Source of the DNA: Alteromonas sp. ALT199
Lineage (GTDB): Bacteria; Pseudomonadota; Gammaproteobacteria; Enterobacterales; Alteromonadaceae
Assembly (NCBI RefSeq): GCF_018619335.1
Contig: NZ_JAHHDX010000126.1
Coordinates: forward strand, 1-64,000
Direction: 5' to 3'
DNA: 64,000 bases
In this document: one piece after another, positions 1 through 9,203 of the stretch
Numbering within the stretch: the first letter of the stretch is position 1
Layout of the letters: every line of letters starts with the position of its first letter
Program-made: the position numbers and the translations under genes
Notes under the pieces: generated by a model
What the model was told of the DNA's origin: nothing
The model's input: only the letters and a program-made list of their open reading frames with translations
The model's database searches: none

Positions 1-65
1 CAATAATTACTGCAAAACGATAATTAATTTCTTTTACACTTAATAAAAACGACGAGGCAATTAAT

Positions 66-1385
66 ATGATATATCACACTAATGAAACTCCACATTTTTG
101 CTTTAAACGCGGTTGTCTGCGTTGGATACTGATGACGACTATGCTCATTGGACTCTCTGGATGTCGCATTTGGGACATGGCCGCTTTTCAGTGGAAAAAT
201 GAGAACGCGAAAATCGCTTGGCAAAGCGAAGGCGAAAACGCTGACAAAGAGCTCGTAGATGAAGCCATTACTCGGACCGTGGTGCCTTTCACTATGCTCA
301 ATGACCACGTTTTGGTGAATGTGGCTGTTAATGAAACCACGCCCCTGACTTTTGTACTAGACTCGGGCGCAGCTGCCACAGTCATTACGGAAACGAGTAA
401 AACCAACGCACTTAAGTTACCTATGAACAAACCAATTACGATAGGGGGAGCTGGAAATGGAAAGGCGCCAACAGCTTACATTGTGCATGACGCCCATATT
501 CAGCTAGGTGGTTTTTCTATCTCCGATTTATCGGTAATTTACGCACCAACATCTGCGATGCCGTTTCGCAGTGTAGATGAAACGTATTTCGACGGTGTAC
601 TTGGTGCTGATTTTTTTAATTGTTGTCTTGTAGAGATAAACCACGACGCTAAGACATTAGTAATTTCCAAACCGGACGATAACAGCAGGTCGTATTATCG
701 CACTGAGCAGTGGCAGGAAATCGCAATGCCTGTAGAGAGCAATACGCCCTACTTCACCACAACACTTCACGATGAAAAGAACCTGACAACGGTAAAACTC
801 ATGCTGGATACTGGTTCGACAGGAACCTTGAGCTTATTTGCCGAAAACGACCGTTTTGCGTTGCCAGATAAAACTTTTGAAGCAACCAGCACTGGAATTC
901 AAGGGGATTCGGCTAACCTTGTGGGCTTACTTACTCACTTCTCTTTTGGTGACGTCACGTTTGATCACCTACCTACATACTTCAGATTTGAAGGTAGCAA
1001 TCCGCAGGACGGAAGCGACGGGGTACTGGGCAATCAAGTTTTAAAACGTTTCAACACCGTGTTTGATTTTTCTAAAGAACGCATGTGGTATCAACCCAGC
1101 AAGCAATATACTTCCTTTGTAGAAGCAGACCGCTCAGGCCTTCGCTTGCTCCCCCACTCCAAAGGTGCCATTGTCTTAGATGTCGCTAAAGATACCGGCG
1201 CTTATGCTGCCAAAATTTCAGTCAGCAGTATCATCACGGAATTTGATGGGGAGCTAGTTACCTATGCAAGCTTCGATAAACTGAAAATGACGCTAAGTCA
1301 TCCCAAAAGAGAAACAGTGCCACTCTGTTGGGAATTTAAAAACCAGCAGCTCTGCAATGAAATACAGCTGGATTCAAGAATTTGA
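66..1385 (+). CDS. Lipoprotein with two retropepsin-like aspartyl protease domains
   Basis: Predicted membrane-anchored aspartic protease or protease-like protein facing the periplasm. A hydrophobic segment ends in the lipobox LSGC (Cys33). Two aspartyl-protease motifs follow: DSGA with Asp99 in a hydrophobic FVLDSGAA context, and DTGS with Asp248. Each is followed later by a Gly-Val-Leu-Gly turn (GVLGADFF, GVLGNQVL), so the protein is a tandem duplication resembling a bilobal pepsin-type enzyme. A degenerate PDZ-like stretch may occupy the last 80 residues. The start at 66 is supported by an AGG Shine-Dalgarno seven bases upstream; Met23 is an alternative that keeps the lipobox. Both active-site aspartates are present, so activity is plausible; the substrate is unknown. 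It stands alone, convergent with the next gene. Confidence 0.8.
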   Translation: MIYHTNETPHFCFKRGCLRWILMTTMLIGLSGCRIWDMAAFQWKNENAKIAWQSEGENADKELVDEAITRTVVPFTMLNDHVLVNVAVNETTPLTFVLDSGAAATVITETSKTNALKLPMNKPITIGGAGNGKAPTAYIVHDAHIQLGGFSISDLSVIYAPTSAMPFRSVDETYFDGVLGADFFNCCLVEINHDAKTLVISKPDDNSRSYYRTEQWQEIAMPVESNTPYFTTTLHDEKNLTTVKLMLDTGSTGTLSLFAENDRFALPDKTFEATSTGIQGDSANLVGLLTHFSFGDVTFDHLPTYFRFEGSNPQDGSDGVLGNQVLKRFNTVFDFSKERMWYQPSKQYTSFVEADRSGLRLLPHSKGAIVLDVAKDTGAYAAKISVSSIITEFDGELVTYASFDKLKMTLSHPKRETVPLCWEFKNQQLCNEIQLDSRI

Positions 1386-1426
1386 TTTGGCAGCAATTGA
1401 AGACAGCCAACTAATCAATTGGCAAG

Positions 1427-1452
1427 TAAAGGGCGGTGTTTACTGCCCTTTA
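1427..1452. terminator. Bidirectional terminator hairpin between convergent genes
   Basis: TAAAGGGC (1427-1434) pairs perfectly with GCCCTTTA (1445-1452) around a 10-base loop. The loop contains the stop codon of the minus-strand HD-GYP gene (1440-1442), so the hairpin serves both converging genes. There is no long T-run, so efficiency is uncertain. Confidence 0.5.
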
Positions 1453-2579
1453 GTTAAAAGCGCTGTCATTGCCTGATTAAACAGCCTTACCCACTTCATA
1501 CTGAACTGTCCTTTGGCACTGCGATTGATTTCTATCACCGCTTCTTTTTTGGAAAGCACATTGTCTTCGTTATGCGCCCTTGGGTGCGTCATTGCATCGT
1601 AGGTATCTACAATGGAGAGCAGCTTAGCGCCTTCACAGATATCGTCTTCTTTTATACCCAATGGATATCCGGTTCCATCGGTACGTTCGTGATGTTGCAT
1701 CACTATTTTGCGCGCCATATCCCACTGGTCTAAATGCTCTAACAGACGTGCGCTTTTGTACACGTGAGAGCGCATTAGATTAAACTCGATATCACTTAAT
1801 TCATCGCCTTTATGCAATAACTTTATTGGCATGAACGCCATACCAAAATCATGTACATAACTGGCTACCGCAAGCTGGTCTACGTCAATCGGGTTTTCGG
1901 CGACATCGTTGATATACATGGCCAACTTGGCAATGCGGTCACCTCTTCCAACCCAGTAATTAGAGCGACGCTCTATGGTTTGCATAAGGTCGCGGAAAAA
2001 CAAAATATCTTGTTTCTTCTCACTGCTAATATCTTTAGGGATGCCTGTCGCGGCTAATGTAGGCGGTTTTATTTGCACGTTTTCAGGGTCGTCGCCGTCA
2101 GCAACAACGTCTAACGCAGGATTGAGTAACAACACCGCTTCAGTAAGACGATTTTCATGCTCAGAAGAATTTTCAGGCGTAACTCTACCGATAGCAAGCA
2201 CAAGCTGGTTATGAAGGTTGTCATCGTACTCAGCCTTACCGTCAGCCATTACAGTCTCTACAAAGGCTTTTACCCTGTCCATGGTAAGAAGCACCAAGTC
2301 ACTCATAGTGCTGGTATATGCCACCTGGCCTTTACGCAAGTAATCGAGCAAGTCTTCGACATGCTGTAAAAGAGGGATCATAGGAGAAAAATTAACTAAG
2401 CCCAAATCGCCTTTTATAGTATGAATGGAACGAAACAGAGCCCGCTGTAACTCGTTATCTTCCGGACGAAGCTCTAATTCAATCAAAGTTTGTTCACTTG
2501 ATTCATAGAGTTCGTTAATTTCCTCCATAAGGTCAGCAAGAATATCTTCTTCTAGGTCGTCTGGAGTAAATGTCTGCAT
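1440..2579 (-). CDS. HPt domain-HD-GYP domain fusion, probable c-di-GMP phosphodiesterase
   Basis: Cytoplasmic signalling protein predicted to degrade cyclic di-GMP, with an output controlled by phosphorelay. Residues about 5-110 form a histidine phosphotransfer (HPt) domain with the phosphoacceptor His53 in the motif SIHTIKGD. Residues about 180-370 form an HD-GYP domain: VHDFG (HD pair), LLHKGDEL, SHVYKSARLL, then HHERTDGTGYP (the HHE and GYP signatures) and VDTYDAMT. In the first motif the usual Lys after HD-x-G is Met (HDFGMAFMP), a mild departure from consensus. No receiver or membrane domain is present, so the signal must come from a separate kinase or receiver. HPt and HD-GYP in one short chain is an uncommon arrangement; it resembles an HD-GYP response regulator with HPt in place of REC. 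Confidence 0.85.
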   Translation of the reverse strand: MQTFTPDDLEEDILADLMEEINELYESSEQTLIELELRPEDNELQRALFRSIHTIKGDLGLVNFSPMIPLLQHVEDLLDYLRKGQVAYTSTMSDLVLLTMDRVKAFVETVMADGKAEYDDNLHNQLVLAIGRVTPENSSEHENRLTEAVLLLNPALDVVADGDDPENVQIKPPTLAATGIPKDISSEKKQDILFFRDLMQTIERRSNYWVGRGDRIAKLAMYINDVAENPIDVDQLAVASYVHDFGMAFMPIKLLHKGDELSDIEFNLMRSHVYKSARLLEHLDQWDMARKIVMQHHERTDGTGYPLGIKEDDICEGAKLLSIVDTYDAMTHPRAHNEDNVLSKKEAVIEINRSAKGQFSMKWVRLFNQAMTALLTKGQ

Positions 2580-2782
2580 GTAATGAATACCGAGTTAAGT
2601 TCGATTAGCTTTGTATTATTGTAATTCGGTATCGGCAAAATTTCCTCATACTAAAGGTGATAAAAGAAGGAACTTTCATAAGTGATGACCCGATTAAGTC
2701 TAAACACTGTAAAAACTCATCGGACAAGTGTACGCTGAAACTTCATCTATACTGCGCGCGTCAATTGTATCTAGGAGTTATT

Positions 2783-3508
2783 TTGATCGCTTTATTTCGC
2801 ATACCGGCACTATTTATTGCTTTCTTACTTATCAATATTGTCTTGCTGATAATTTGTATATTGCGCCCTTTTCACAAGGATAACGTGCATGCTGCCGGCA
2901 GTTTATACTCGCTCATGGCAAAGATAGTTGGCCTAAAAATAATTATTCAAAGAGATCCCGCTGTAAAAACGAACGAACCTTATGTTTTCATCGCAAATCA
3001 CCAAAACAGCTTTGACGTTATTACAATTTGTAAGGCTGCACTTCCCGGCGTGGTGACAATTGGCAAGAAGAGTTTGAAGTGGATCCCCATATTTGGCCAA
3101 ATTTATTGGCTGTCTGGGAATATTATGATTGATAGAAAAAATTCAGGAAAAGCGCGAAACACCTTAGATATTGCCGCTAACCGCATAGCTAAAAAGAAAA
3201 CTTCTGTATGGTTATTCCCTGAAGGTACCAGAAGTTACGGCAGAGGTATTCTGCCCTTTAAGCAAGGAGCTTTTCGTTTAGCAAAAACCACTAATGAACC
3301 GGTTGTTATGGTTACAGCAAGCAACCTGCATAAAAAAGTTAAATGGAACCGCTGGGACAACGGTATCGTTTTAATTGATATAGCAGAGCCTCAACCATTG
3401 ACCGAAGAACATACAATCAAAGAGTGGATGGTGCATTTAAATGATGAAATGAAGCAAAAGTTTGATGCACTCAATACACGGGTCGATGAACTGGAAAAAA
3501 GCAGGTAA
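2783..3508 (+). CDS. plsC: 1-acyl-sn-glycerol-3-phosphate acyltransferase PlsC
   Basis: Inner-membrane enzyme that acylates lysophosphatidic acid to phosphatidic acid in phospholipid synthesis. The acyltransferase motif I, NHQNSFD (His73 and Asp78), motif III FPEGTRS (residues 145-151) and the GKKSLKWIPIFGQIYWL block closely match E. coli PlsC. I chose a TTG start at 2783 because it has TAGGAG seven bases upstream, gives 241 residues (E. coli PlsC has 245), and begins MIALFRIPALF, aligning with the E. coli N-terminus. The same frame runs upstream to a GTG at 2657, which would add 42 unconserved residues with no good ribosome site. It lies 32 bases before rraB. Confidence 0.9.
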   Translation: MIALFRIPALFIAFLLINIVLLIICILRPFHKDNVHAAGSLYSLMAKIVGLKIIIQRDPAVKTNEPYVFIANHQNSFDVITICKAALPGVVTIGKKSLKWIPIFGQIYWLSGNIMIDRKNSGKARNTLDIAANRIAKKKTSVWLFPEGTRSYGRGILPFKQGAFRLAKTTNEPVVMVTASNLHKKVKWNRWDNGIVLIDIAEPQPLTEEHTIKEWMVHLNDEMKQKFDALNTRVDELEKSR

Positions 3509-3540
3509 ACTTGCGCCTAAATTGCTAACGAGTGTTTATT

Positions 3541-3939
3541 ATGACCCAGTTCGATGAAAGAGAAGAGTGGTACGAGTTTAACCAAGAAACTATTGATGCC
3601 CTTCTAGAAGATGGTAGTCAAGCCGACGCCGACTATACCATTGAGCACCATTTCGCCAGCACCGACTTCGACGTGTTAGAAAAAGCGGCTGTCGATGCGT
3701 TTAAAGCTGGTTTTGAAGTGACTGACGCGGAAGAGCTTATTCTAGATGATGGCGAAACTATTTTCTGTTTCGACGCCGTGGTAGAGAGAAAGCTAGATAT
3801 CGAAAAACTCAATACTGATTCAGACGCACTGTTAAAAATTGCCGACAAACACGACGTCACTTACGATGGGTGGGGTACGTACTTCGAACCACGTGAAGAA
3901 GGTGAGTACGAAGAAGAAGACCATTACTTCGACGACTAA
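3541..3939 (+). CDS. rraB: Ribonuclease E inhibitor RraB
   Basis: Regulator of RNA abundance that binds RNase E and modulates mRNA decay in the cytoplasm. The 132-residue chain is highly acidic and closely resembles E. coli RraB through ALLEDGSQADADYTIEHHF, EKAAVDAFKAGFEVTDAEEL and YDGWGTYFE, followed by the typical acidic tail. I took the ATG at 3541 (MTQFDEREEW), with AACGAG eight bases upstream, over a GTG at 3532 that adds three residues. It is followed by a terminator hairpin, so it ends the plsC-rraB unit. Confidence 0.92.
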   Translation: MTQFDEREEWYEFNQETIDALLEDGSQADADYTIEHHFASTDFDVLEKAAVDAFKAGFEVTDAEELILDDGETIFCFDAVVERKLDIEKLNTDSDALLKIADKHDVTYDGWGTYFEPREEGEYEEEDHYFDD

Positions 3940-3956
3940 ACTTTACTCCCCTCTTT

Positions 3957-3993
3957 AAAAGCTGAGGAGCCATTAAGTTACTCTTCAGCTTTT
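3957..3993 (+). terminator. Rho-independent terminator after rraB
   Basis: AAAAGCTGAGGAG (3957-3969) pairs with CTCTTCAGCTTTT (3981-3993) with one G-T pair around an 11-base loop, followed by a T-rich stretch. It separates rraB from the next gene and argues against any translation start before about 4000. Confidence 0.7.
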
Positions 3994-4051
3994 GTTCATC
4001 TTTTTTCGTCAACAATGGCTATGTCATTATCGATTGGAAAAGGATGGACAG

Positions 4052-4867
4052 ATGAAAAAATTAGTATTAGCACTCACAGCATATTCTGCTATCGCCTCAT
4101 TACAGCTTGCGTTTTTGTCACCTGTACATGCAAATACCGATAGCAAGTCAGACGATAAACAGGTTACCTCAAACGAGTTTCGTTACGACCAGCCATTTGT
4201 AGCTGCTGAATCACTCTTGCCTAAAACATCAGGCGAACTGCCCAATGAAAGTGCTGTTGAACAGTCTACCGATGGCGTTGCCCCGCACCAAAATAGCCAC
4301 AGTAAAGCCAATAAGCATCAACAACACCTTAATGTAAATAAGTCTTCAAACGACATAGTGGTTAGCAGCATTAATGAATTCTGGATTTATGAAAGCTGGG
4401 TAGCGCTTGAGCAAGATATCGACTACGACGGATATCACTCTACATTTTCAATTGAATTTGACGCCGACACTATTTTTACACGAGCGCCCGTATACGCGGT
4501 ATTGTATCTAGGTAAAGACGGTGTTTACGACGCTATTCATGTGTCGTCTGAATTCTATATTTATTCAGAAGATTCAACCGATACATTCACCATTGAGAGT
4601 TCATTAGTATCAGGCTATCCGCCAGGTGAATACGACATATTGCTAGAACTTTACGATGCAGATACTGAGATGCTTGTAGCGTTTACCGATGCTTACGACG
4701 ATAGCGCTCTGGCTTACCTTCCTCTTGAAAGTGAAAACTATGAGTACGTTGTAGATGATACGGTAGTGATAGTAGAAGAACACGGCGGAACCTGGTCACT
4801 ACTTCCGCTATGTTTGTTAGGTGGTATTGTATTTGTGAGACGCATAAGTACACGCTCTCGCTCTTAG
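4052..4867 (+). CDS. Secreted protein with GlyGly-CTERM-like C-terminal anchor
   Basis: Exported protein of unknown function. With the start at 4052 (Shine-Dalgarno AAGGATGG just upstream) it has a signal peptide MKKLVLALTAYSAIASLQL ending at VHA near residue 25. An upstream in-frame start at 3992 would fall inside the rraB terminator. A low-complexity Ser/Asn/His-rich region (about 35-105) precedes an acidic beta-rich domain with many Asp-Tyr pairs (about 110-245). The C-terminus has GG, a hydrophobic segment LLPLCLLGGIVFV and a basic end RRISTRSRS, the layout of GlyGly-CTERM sorting signals processed by rhombosortase. It fits the group called choice-of-anchor H proteins, but I am not certain of that label. 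Confidence 0.65.
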   Translation: MKKLVLALTAYSAIASLQLAFLSPVHANTDSKSDDKQVTSNEFRYDQPFVAAESLLPKTSGELPNESAVEQSTDGVAPHQNSHSKANKHQQHLNVNKSSNDIVVSSINEFWIYESWVALEQDIDYDGYHSTFSIEFDADTIFTRAPVYAVLYLGKDGVYDAIHVSSEFYIYSEDSTDTFTIESSLVSGYPPGEYDILLELYDADTEMLVAFTDAYDDSALAYLPLESENYEYVVDDTVVIVEEHGGTWSLLPLCLLGGIVFVRRISTRSRS

Positions 4868-5034
4868 TTTCCTCTTTCACCGCTGATCAGGCCAAAAACT
4901 ACTTTAAACTCAGCTTTTGGCTATTTTTTAAACTAAAGTCTAATATATAGTTTAACCCCTCTTTTCAACTAACATTAATTCGCCAATGTACCGAAAAAAG
5001 AGTACATACTGACGCTTTCAAGTGGTGTAGTGCA

Positions 5035-6489
5035 ATGAGCTTCAACAATGTTAACTTGTTCAACCTTTTAGAAAATACGCAAATTGGTGTGGTCATTCAC
5101 AACGCAAATGGGGCTGTGGAGTATGCTAATCCTGCTGCTGCGTCGATGCTTAATTTAAGCCTAGAAGAACTTAAAGAAAAAAGCCTTGATGGGGAGACAT
5201 GGGAATTCGTCGACATGGAAAACAGAAAAATTCCTTACGATGAATTACCCATAGCCCGAGTACTCGCGACAGGCAAATCAGTTGATAATCAGATAATAGG
5301 AAAAATAAACGACACGTCAGGGCAAATTACTTGGTTTAGCGTTAATGCATACCCCGAGAAGTATGATACAAACAGCAGCCCGCCACCGTTCGTAGTGGTT
5401 TATTTTACGAATATCACCTCAAAGATTAACGACTTTTCTTACCGGGACATTGTGCAAAATTCACAAGACATGATCTTAGTGACAGAAGCACAGAATATTG
5501 ACGCCCCACTCTCTCCGAAGATTATTTATGCTAATAATGCACTTTGTAAACATACAGAATACTCACTTGAAGAACTATTAGGCGAAACCCCAAGGATTTT
5601 ACAAGGGGCACTTACAGACAAAGCGTCGACCCAGCGTATTCGACAAGCACTTGTCGCACAACGACCCTGCACTGAAACTCTGCTTAACTATACAAAAACA
5701 GGCACCCCTTTTTGGGTTCAAATGAATATATTCCCATTGACTAACGATTTTGGTGAAGTTACGCACTTTGCTGCGGTACAGCGCAATGTGAGTGAGATGA
5801 AATTTCAGTCTGAACAGCTGGATAAAAGAAATTCAGAGCTAAAAAGGATAAAACACAATTTAGAAAACTTAGTTCACGAACGTACAAGTGAGCTGCGAGA
5901 TGCAAATTTAAAACTAGAAAAGCTGGCATATTTTGACGCCCTAACCAATATACCCAACAGACATGCTTTTATGGATGCCTTCTCTAAATCTTTAATGTTT
6001 GCCAAGCGCAACAACCATGAAGTACTTGTAGGTATTGCTGATGTTGATCACTTTAAGTCAATAAACGATAGCTTTGGGCATGGGTTTGGCGATGAAGTGC
6101 TTACTATCGTTGCTCAAACAATGCAGAGATTCTTTCGCGCTGAAGACGCAATAGGCAGAATTGGAGGCGAAGAATTTGCTTTTTGTATTGTGCTTCTAAG
6201 CCAAGTTTCGCCGCATCAAATACTAGATAGGCTGAGAAAGAAAGTGAGCAAATTGCACCAAACGCAACCGCTTTTAAAAGGCCATAAGATCACGATAAGC
6301 ATTGGTTCAGTTCAAACGAAGGAGCTTCAGCACAGAAGCGCCAAACAGCTTTTAACCTATGCCGATAAAGCGCTTTATAAGGCAAAAAATAATGGACGAA
6401 ATACGGTGGAGTGCATTCAGGAGAGCGTGAAACTTTCACCAATTTCAGCTCCAGAGCCTTTAGAAGATAAATCACGGGAAGCGCTTTGA
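5035..6489 (+). CDS. PAS-PAS-GGDEF diguanylate cyclase
   Basis: Cytoplasmic enzyme predicted to make cyclic di-GMP from GTP in response to PAS-sensed signals. Two PAS domains (about 8-110 and 135-255) are followed by a coiled-coil linker (about 258-300) and a GGDEF domain (about 300-465). The active-site motif is GGEEF at 377-381, a functional variant, preceded by the metal-binding ADVDHFKSIND and GHGFGDEVL. An intact inhibitory site RAED lies exactly five residues before GGEEF, so product feedback is expected. The second PAS resembles LOV domains (GETPRILQG), but the flavin-binding Cys is absent, so it is unlikely to be a photoreceptor. There are no membrane segments. The gene stands alone. 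Confidence 0.9.
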   Translation: MSFNNVNLFNLLENTQIGVVIHNANGAVEYANPAAASMLNLSLEELKEKSLDGETWEFVDMENRKIPYDELPIARVLATGKSVDNQIIGKINDTSGQITWFSVNAYPEKYDTNSSPPPFVVVYFTNITSKINDFSYRDIVQNSQDMILVTEAQNIDAPLSPKIIYANNALCKHTEYSLEELLGETPRILQGALTDKASTQRIRQALVAQRPCTETLLNYTKTGTPFWVQMNIFPLTNDFGEVTHFAAVQRNVSEMKFQSEQLDKRNSELKRIKHNLENLVHERTSELRDANLKLEKLAYFDALTNIPNRHAFMDAFSKSLMFAKRNNHEVLVGIADVDHFKSINDSFGHGFGDEVLTIVAQTMQRFFRAEDAIGRIGGEEFAFCIVLLSQVSPHQILDRLRKKVSKLHQTQPLLKGHKITISIGSVQTKELQHRSAKQLLTYADKALYKAKNNGRNTVECIQESVKLSPISAPEPLEDKSREAL

Positions 6490-6547
6490 CCGATATTCTA
6501 AAAAAACGCCCACCACTTACGTTCAAAACACTCTCACTGCGAAACAC

Positions 6548-6568
6548 AAGGGCATCTCAATGCCCTTT
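6548..6568. terminator. Terminator hairpin between cyclase and Arc-like gene
   Basis: AAGGGCAT (6548-6555) and ATGCCCTT (6560-6567) pair perfectly around a CTCA loop. The minus-strand gene's stop codon (6567-6569) overlaps the right arm, so the hairpin sits at the convergent 3' ends of both genes. Confidence 0.65.
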
Positions 6569-6776
6569 ATAAACCATCATTCTTCGTTGATTGAATTTCT
6601 TCAACTTCTACTACCACTTTTTCAACGAGCTTGACTCTACCTTGTTTTACAAGCGCCTGTCGAAGTACATACTCGATTTGCGCATTAACGCTGCGTAAGT
6701 CATCGGCAGCCCACCTTTCCATGGCGGCAAGTACATTTTCATTTATCCGAAGCGGATATGCTTTTTTCTTTGCCAA
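6567..6776 (-). CDS. Small Arc-like ribbon-helix-helix DNA-binding protein
   Basis: A 69-residue protein whose N-terminal 45 residues match the Arc/MetJ ribbon-helix-helix pattern: a basic start, a beta strand AYPLRINENVL, helix AAMERWAADDLRS and helix VNAQIEYVLRQALVKQ. The C-terminal part is short and charged. It lies 62 bases downstream of the SPFH gene on the same strand and is probably co-transcribed with it. Such small Arc proteins often sit beside SPFH genes in related marine bacteria (from memory, not checked). It could be a regulator of the pair or an antitoxin-like protein without a partner; no toxin gene is adjacent. Confidence 0.7.
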   Translation of the reverse strand: MAKKKAYPLRINENVLAAMERWAADDLRSVNAQIEYVLRQALVKQGRVKLVEKVVVEVEEIQSTKNDGL

Positions 6777-6838
6777 AATAACAAACCTTATGTGCCGCAG
6801 TAAGCCTACGGCACCGTAATTACAATCTCGAAACCCTA

Positions 6839-7687
6839 TTAATAAATTGTACCTGTATTAATAACCGGCTGCGTCGATTTATCACCACACAGCACCACTA
6901 AGAGATTACTGATCATGGTTGCCTTACGCTCTTCATCTAACTCTACCACCCCTTTTTCGTTTAAACGCTGAAGGGCCATTTCAACCGTTCCCACAGCACC
7001 GTCAACTATTTGCTTACGCGCGGCAACGATAGCTGAAGCTTGCTGCCGCTGTAGCATGGCGCTGGCAATTTCTTGGGCGTAGGCAAGGTGACTAATACGA
7101 GACTCTAGTATGGTGATCCCAGCTTTGGCCAAACGCGCCTGTATTTCTTGTTGTAACCGCTCAGAAATTTCAATCGGGTGACTGCGAAGTGCCACTTCAG
7201 CTTGCTCATCATCACGAGGATCATAAGGAAAACTACTTGCCATATTACGAATTGCAGATTCACTTTGAATGCGAACAAAGCTTTCATAATCGTCTACATC
7301 AAATACGGCTTCAGCAGTATCCGTCACTTTCCACACCACAATTGACGCAATTTCAATGGGGTTTCCCTGGTTGTCATTCACCTTTATTTTTGCACTTTCG
7401 AAATTTCTTATCCGTAATGAGATATTCTTTCGACGGAAGAAAGGAATGGTCCAGCGCAATCCCACATCAGAGATTGTTCCGACATAACTGCCGAAAAAAG
7501 TCATCACCTTGGCTTGGTTTGGCTGCACCATAAAGTACCCCATCCATAAAGCAGCAACCAAAAAACTTAAAATAATTCCGCCTTCGGGGTTTCCTCTGAC
7601 GGCGTAGAAAAATGCCGCAGCCTGTGCCAATAGCAAAACGCAAATCATCAAATATCCATTTACTGAAAAACCCTTTCTCTCTTGCAT
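6839..7687 (-). CDS. SPFH (band 7/stomatin-like) membrane protein
   Basis: Inner-membrane scaffolding protein of the SPFH superfamily. With the start at 7687 ([19 protein letters not shown] seven bases upstream) it has 282 residues; an ATG at 7741 would add 18 unconserved residues. Two hydrophobic helices (about 10-30 and 36-53) precede the SPFH domain, recognisable from [42 protein letters not shown] and the helical region [27 protein letters not shown] cut by [16 protein letters not shown]. Homologues assemble membrane microdomains or chaperone membrane enzymes. No NfeD-type protease partner is adjacent. The Arc-like gene follows in the same orientation. Confidence 0.85.
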   Translation of the reverse strand: MQERKGFSVNGYLMICVLLLAQAAAFFYAVRGNPEGGIILSFLVAALWMGYFMVQPNQAKVMTFFGSYVGTISDVGLRWTIPFFRRKNISLRIRNFESAKIKVNDNQGNPIEIASIVVWKVTDTAEAVFDVDDYESFVRIQSESAIRNMASSFPYDPRDDEQAEVALRSHPIEISERLQQEIQARLAKAGITILESRISHLAYAQEIASAMLQRQQASAIVAARKQIVDGAVGTVEMALQRLNEKGVVELDEERKATMISNLLVVLCGDKSTQPVINTGTIY

Positions 7688-7871
7688 ATCACTCACCTTT
7701 GATATCACTTTGATATCTTTATAGTGGAAATAAGATAGCAAAGCTAACGGTGAAATGTTACTGAATATGTCAAAAGCACTTTACCATTAACTATCTTTCA
7801 ACATATCTTGGTAACTTCTCGTACTAGATGCCAGAATATAACAAGGGAAACCCTTTATACGGACTTTAACA

Positions 7872-9155
7872 ATGTCTATTAAGCCTTATAAACTTAATAA
7901 CTCTTCTACATCACGTCGCACCCTATTAAAAGGAGGGCTAGCGTTTGGCTTAACGGCAGGCATTACCCCCTTTGCCATTGGTAAAACAAAGCCAACCTTA
8001 CGGATTATGGGAACCCACGTTACTTTGCAAGAAGCAATTCGACAACGCGCTATGGAAGACTTAGGCATTAACATAGAGTTTGAACCAGGTGGTAGTGCAA
8101 CTGTGCTACAAAAAGCCTCTATGAATCCCCACTCCTTCGACTTGTATGAGCAATGGTCAAATAGCATTAACGTTCTGTGGCGTGCAAAGGCTATCCAACC
8201 TATACAAAAAAAGCGTCTTCAATATTGGGAAGAAATAAACAACTTAAGCAAAACCGGTAAGCTCACTGAAAACGCGCGAATGGGTGCGGGCGATGCACCG
8301 CATAAAATTCTCAATGTACAAGACGATGGGTCTTTGGGTGAAAAGCATACCGATACCATCAGTTTTTTACCCTATGTGCATAATGTAGATTCTTTTGGTT
8401 ACGACACGTCAAAATTACCTGATGAACTGCAGGGTCAAGAAGAGAGCTGGGGGTGGTTGCTAGATCGCCATTTTTCTGGAAAAGTGGGGATTGTGAACGA
8501 TCCTACCATCGGGCTATTCGACTTAGCATTGGCTGCCCAAGCCAAGGGCTTTGTCACTTTCCAAGATATTGGTTCTATCACTGAATACGAGCTAGACGAT
8601 CTATTTAATCTGCTGATAGAGCTTACCCAACTTAATCACTTTAGCGGTTTTTGGACATCGGTTCCCGAATCTGTCGAATTCATGAAAAGTGGCCGCGTTG
8701 CCATTGAAAGCATGTTTTCTCCTGCGGTTTCAGCGCTAAATGGCCAGCATATTCCCGTCACCTTCGCAGCTCCCAAAGAAGGATACCGAGGATGGCACGG
8801 CGTAATGTGCCTTTCTTCAGCTACCCAAGGAAGAATGAAAGATGTGGCTTACGAATATATGAATTGGTGGCTCTCAGGCTGGCCTGGCGCATTCATAGCG
8901 AGACAGGGCTATTACATTTCGAATCCCCAACGTTCTGCCGATTATTTATCGCAGGCTGAGTGGGACTATTGGTATAAAGGTAACGTTGCCTCTGAACCAC
9001 TAAACGGTCCAGACGGCAAAGTAAGTGTACAAAAAGGCGCGCAGCGAACCGGCGGCAGTTATGAAGAGCGTTTTAGCAATGTTGCAGTTTGGAATACGGT
9101 TATGCCAAGCTATGAATATAGCTTGCAAAAGTGGTACGAATTTATCACTGCATAA
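7872..9155 (+). CDS. Tat-exported periplasmic solute-binding protein (PotD/family 1-like)
   Basis: Periplasmic substrate-binding protein of the ABC type. The N-terminus has a twin-arginine signal SRRTLLKGG (Arg15-Arg16) and a hydrophobic stretch GLAFGLTAGITPFAIG. The mature part opens with LRIMGTHVTLQEAIRQRA and continues with a two-lobe layout typical of spermidine/iron-type binders (VGIVNDPTIGLFDLALAAQ; GAFIARQGYYISNPQ). No permease or ATPase gene is present nearby; instead a membrane histidine kinase follows 48 bases downstream on the same strand. This suggests the protein works as a sensor subunit that presents a ligand to the kinase, as TorT or LuxP do. The ligand cannot be read from the sequence. 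Confidence 0.8.
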   Translation: MSIKPYKLNNSSTSRRTLLKGGLAFGLTAGITPFAIGKTKPTLRIMGTHVTLQEAIRQRAMEDLGINIEFEPGGSATVLQKASMNPHSFDLYEQWSNSINVLWRAKAIQPIQKKRLQYWEEINNLSKTGKLTENARMGAGDAPHKILNVQDDGSLGEKHTDTISFLPYVHNVDSFGYDTSKLPDELQGQEESWGWLLDRHFSGKVGIVNDPTIGLFDLALAAQAKGFVTFQDIGSITEYELDDLFNLLIELTQLNHFSGFWTSVPESVEFMKSGRVAIESMFSPAVSALNGQHIPVTFAAPKEGYRGWHGVMCLSSATQGRMKDVAYEYMNWWLSGWPGAFIARQGYYISNPQRSADYLSQAEWDYWYKGNVASEPLNGPDGKVSVQKGAQRTGGSYEERFSNVAVWNTVMPSYEYSLQKWYEFITA

Positions 9156-9203
9156 AATGATTTAGTACCACATCTTAAATGGAATAAGGTTCTTTAGGCT
9201 TAT

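Noticed and set aside
2657..2782. GTG start of PlsC with 42 extra residues
   Set aside because: The added residues are not conserved, and the TTG at 2783 has a strong ribosome site and matches E. coli length.
5440..5800. Second PAS domain of the cyclase as a LOV photoreceptor
   Set aside because: It has the LOV-like GETPRILQG segment but lacks the flavin-adduct Cys, so blue-light sensing is not supported.
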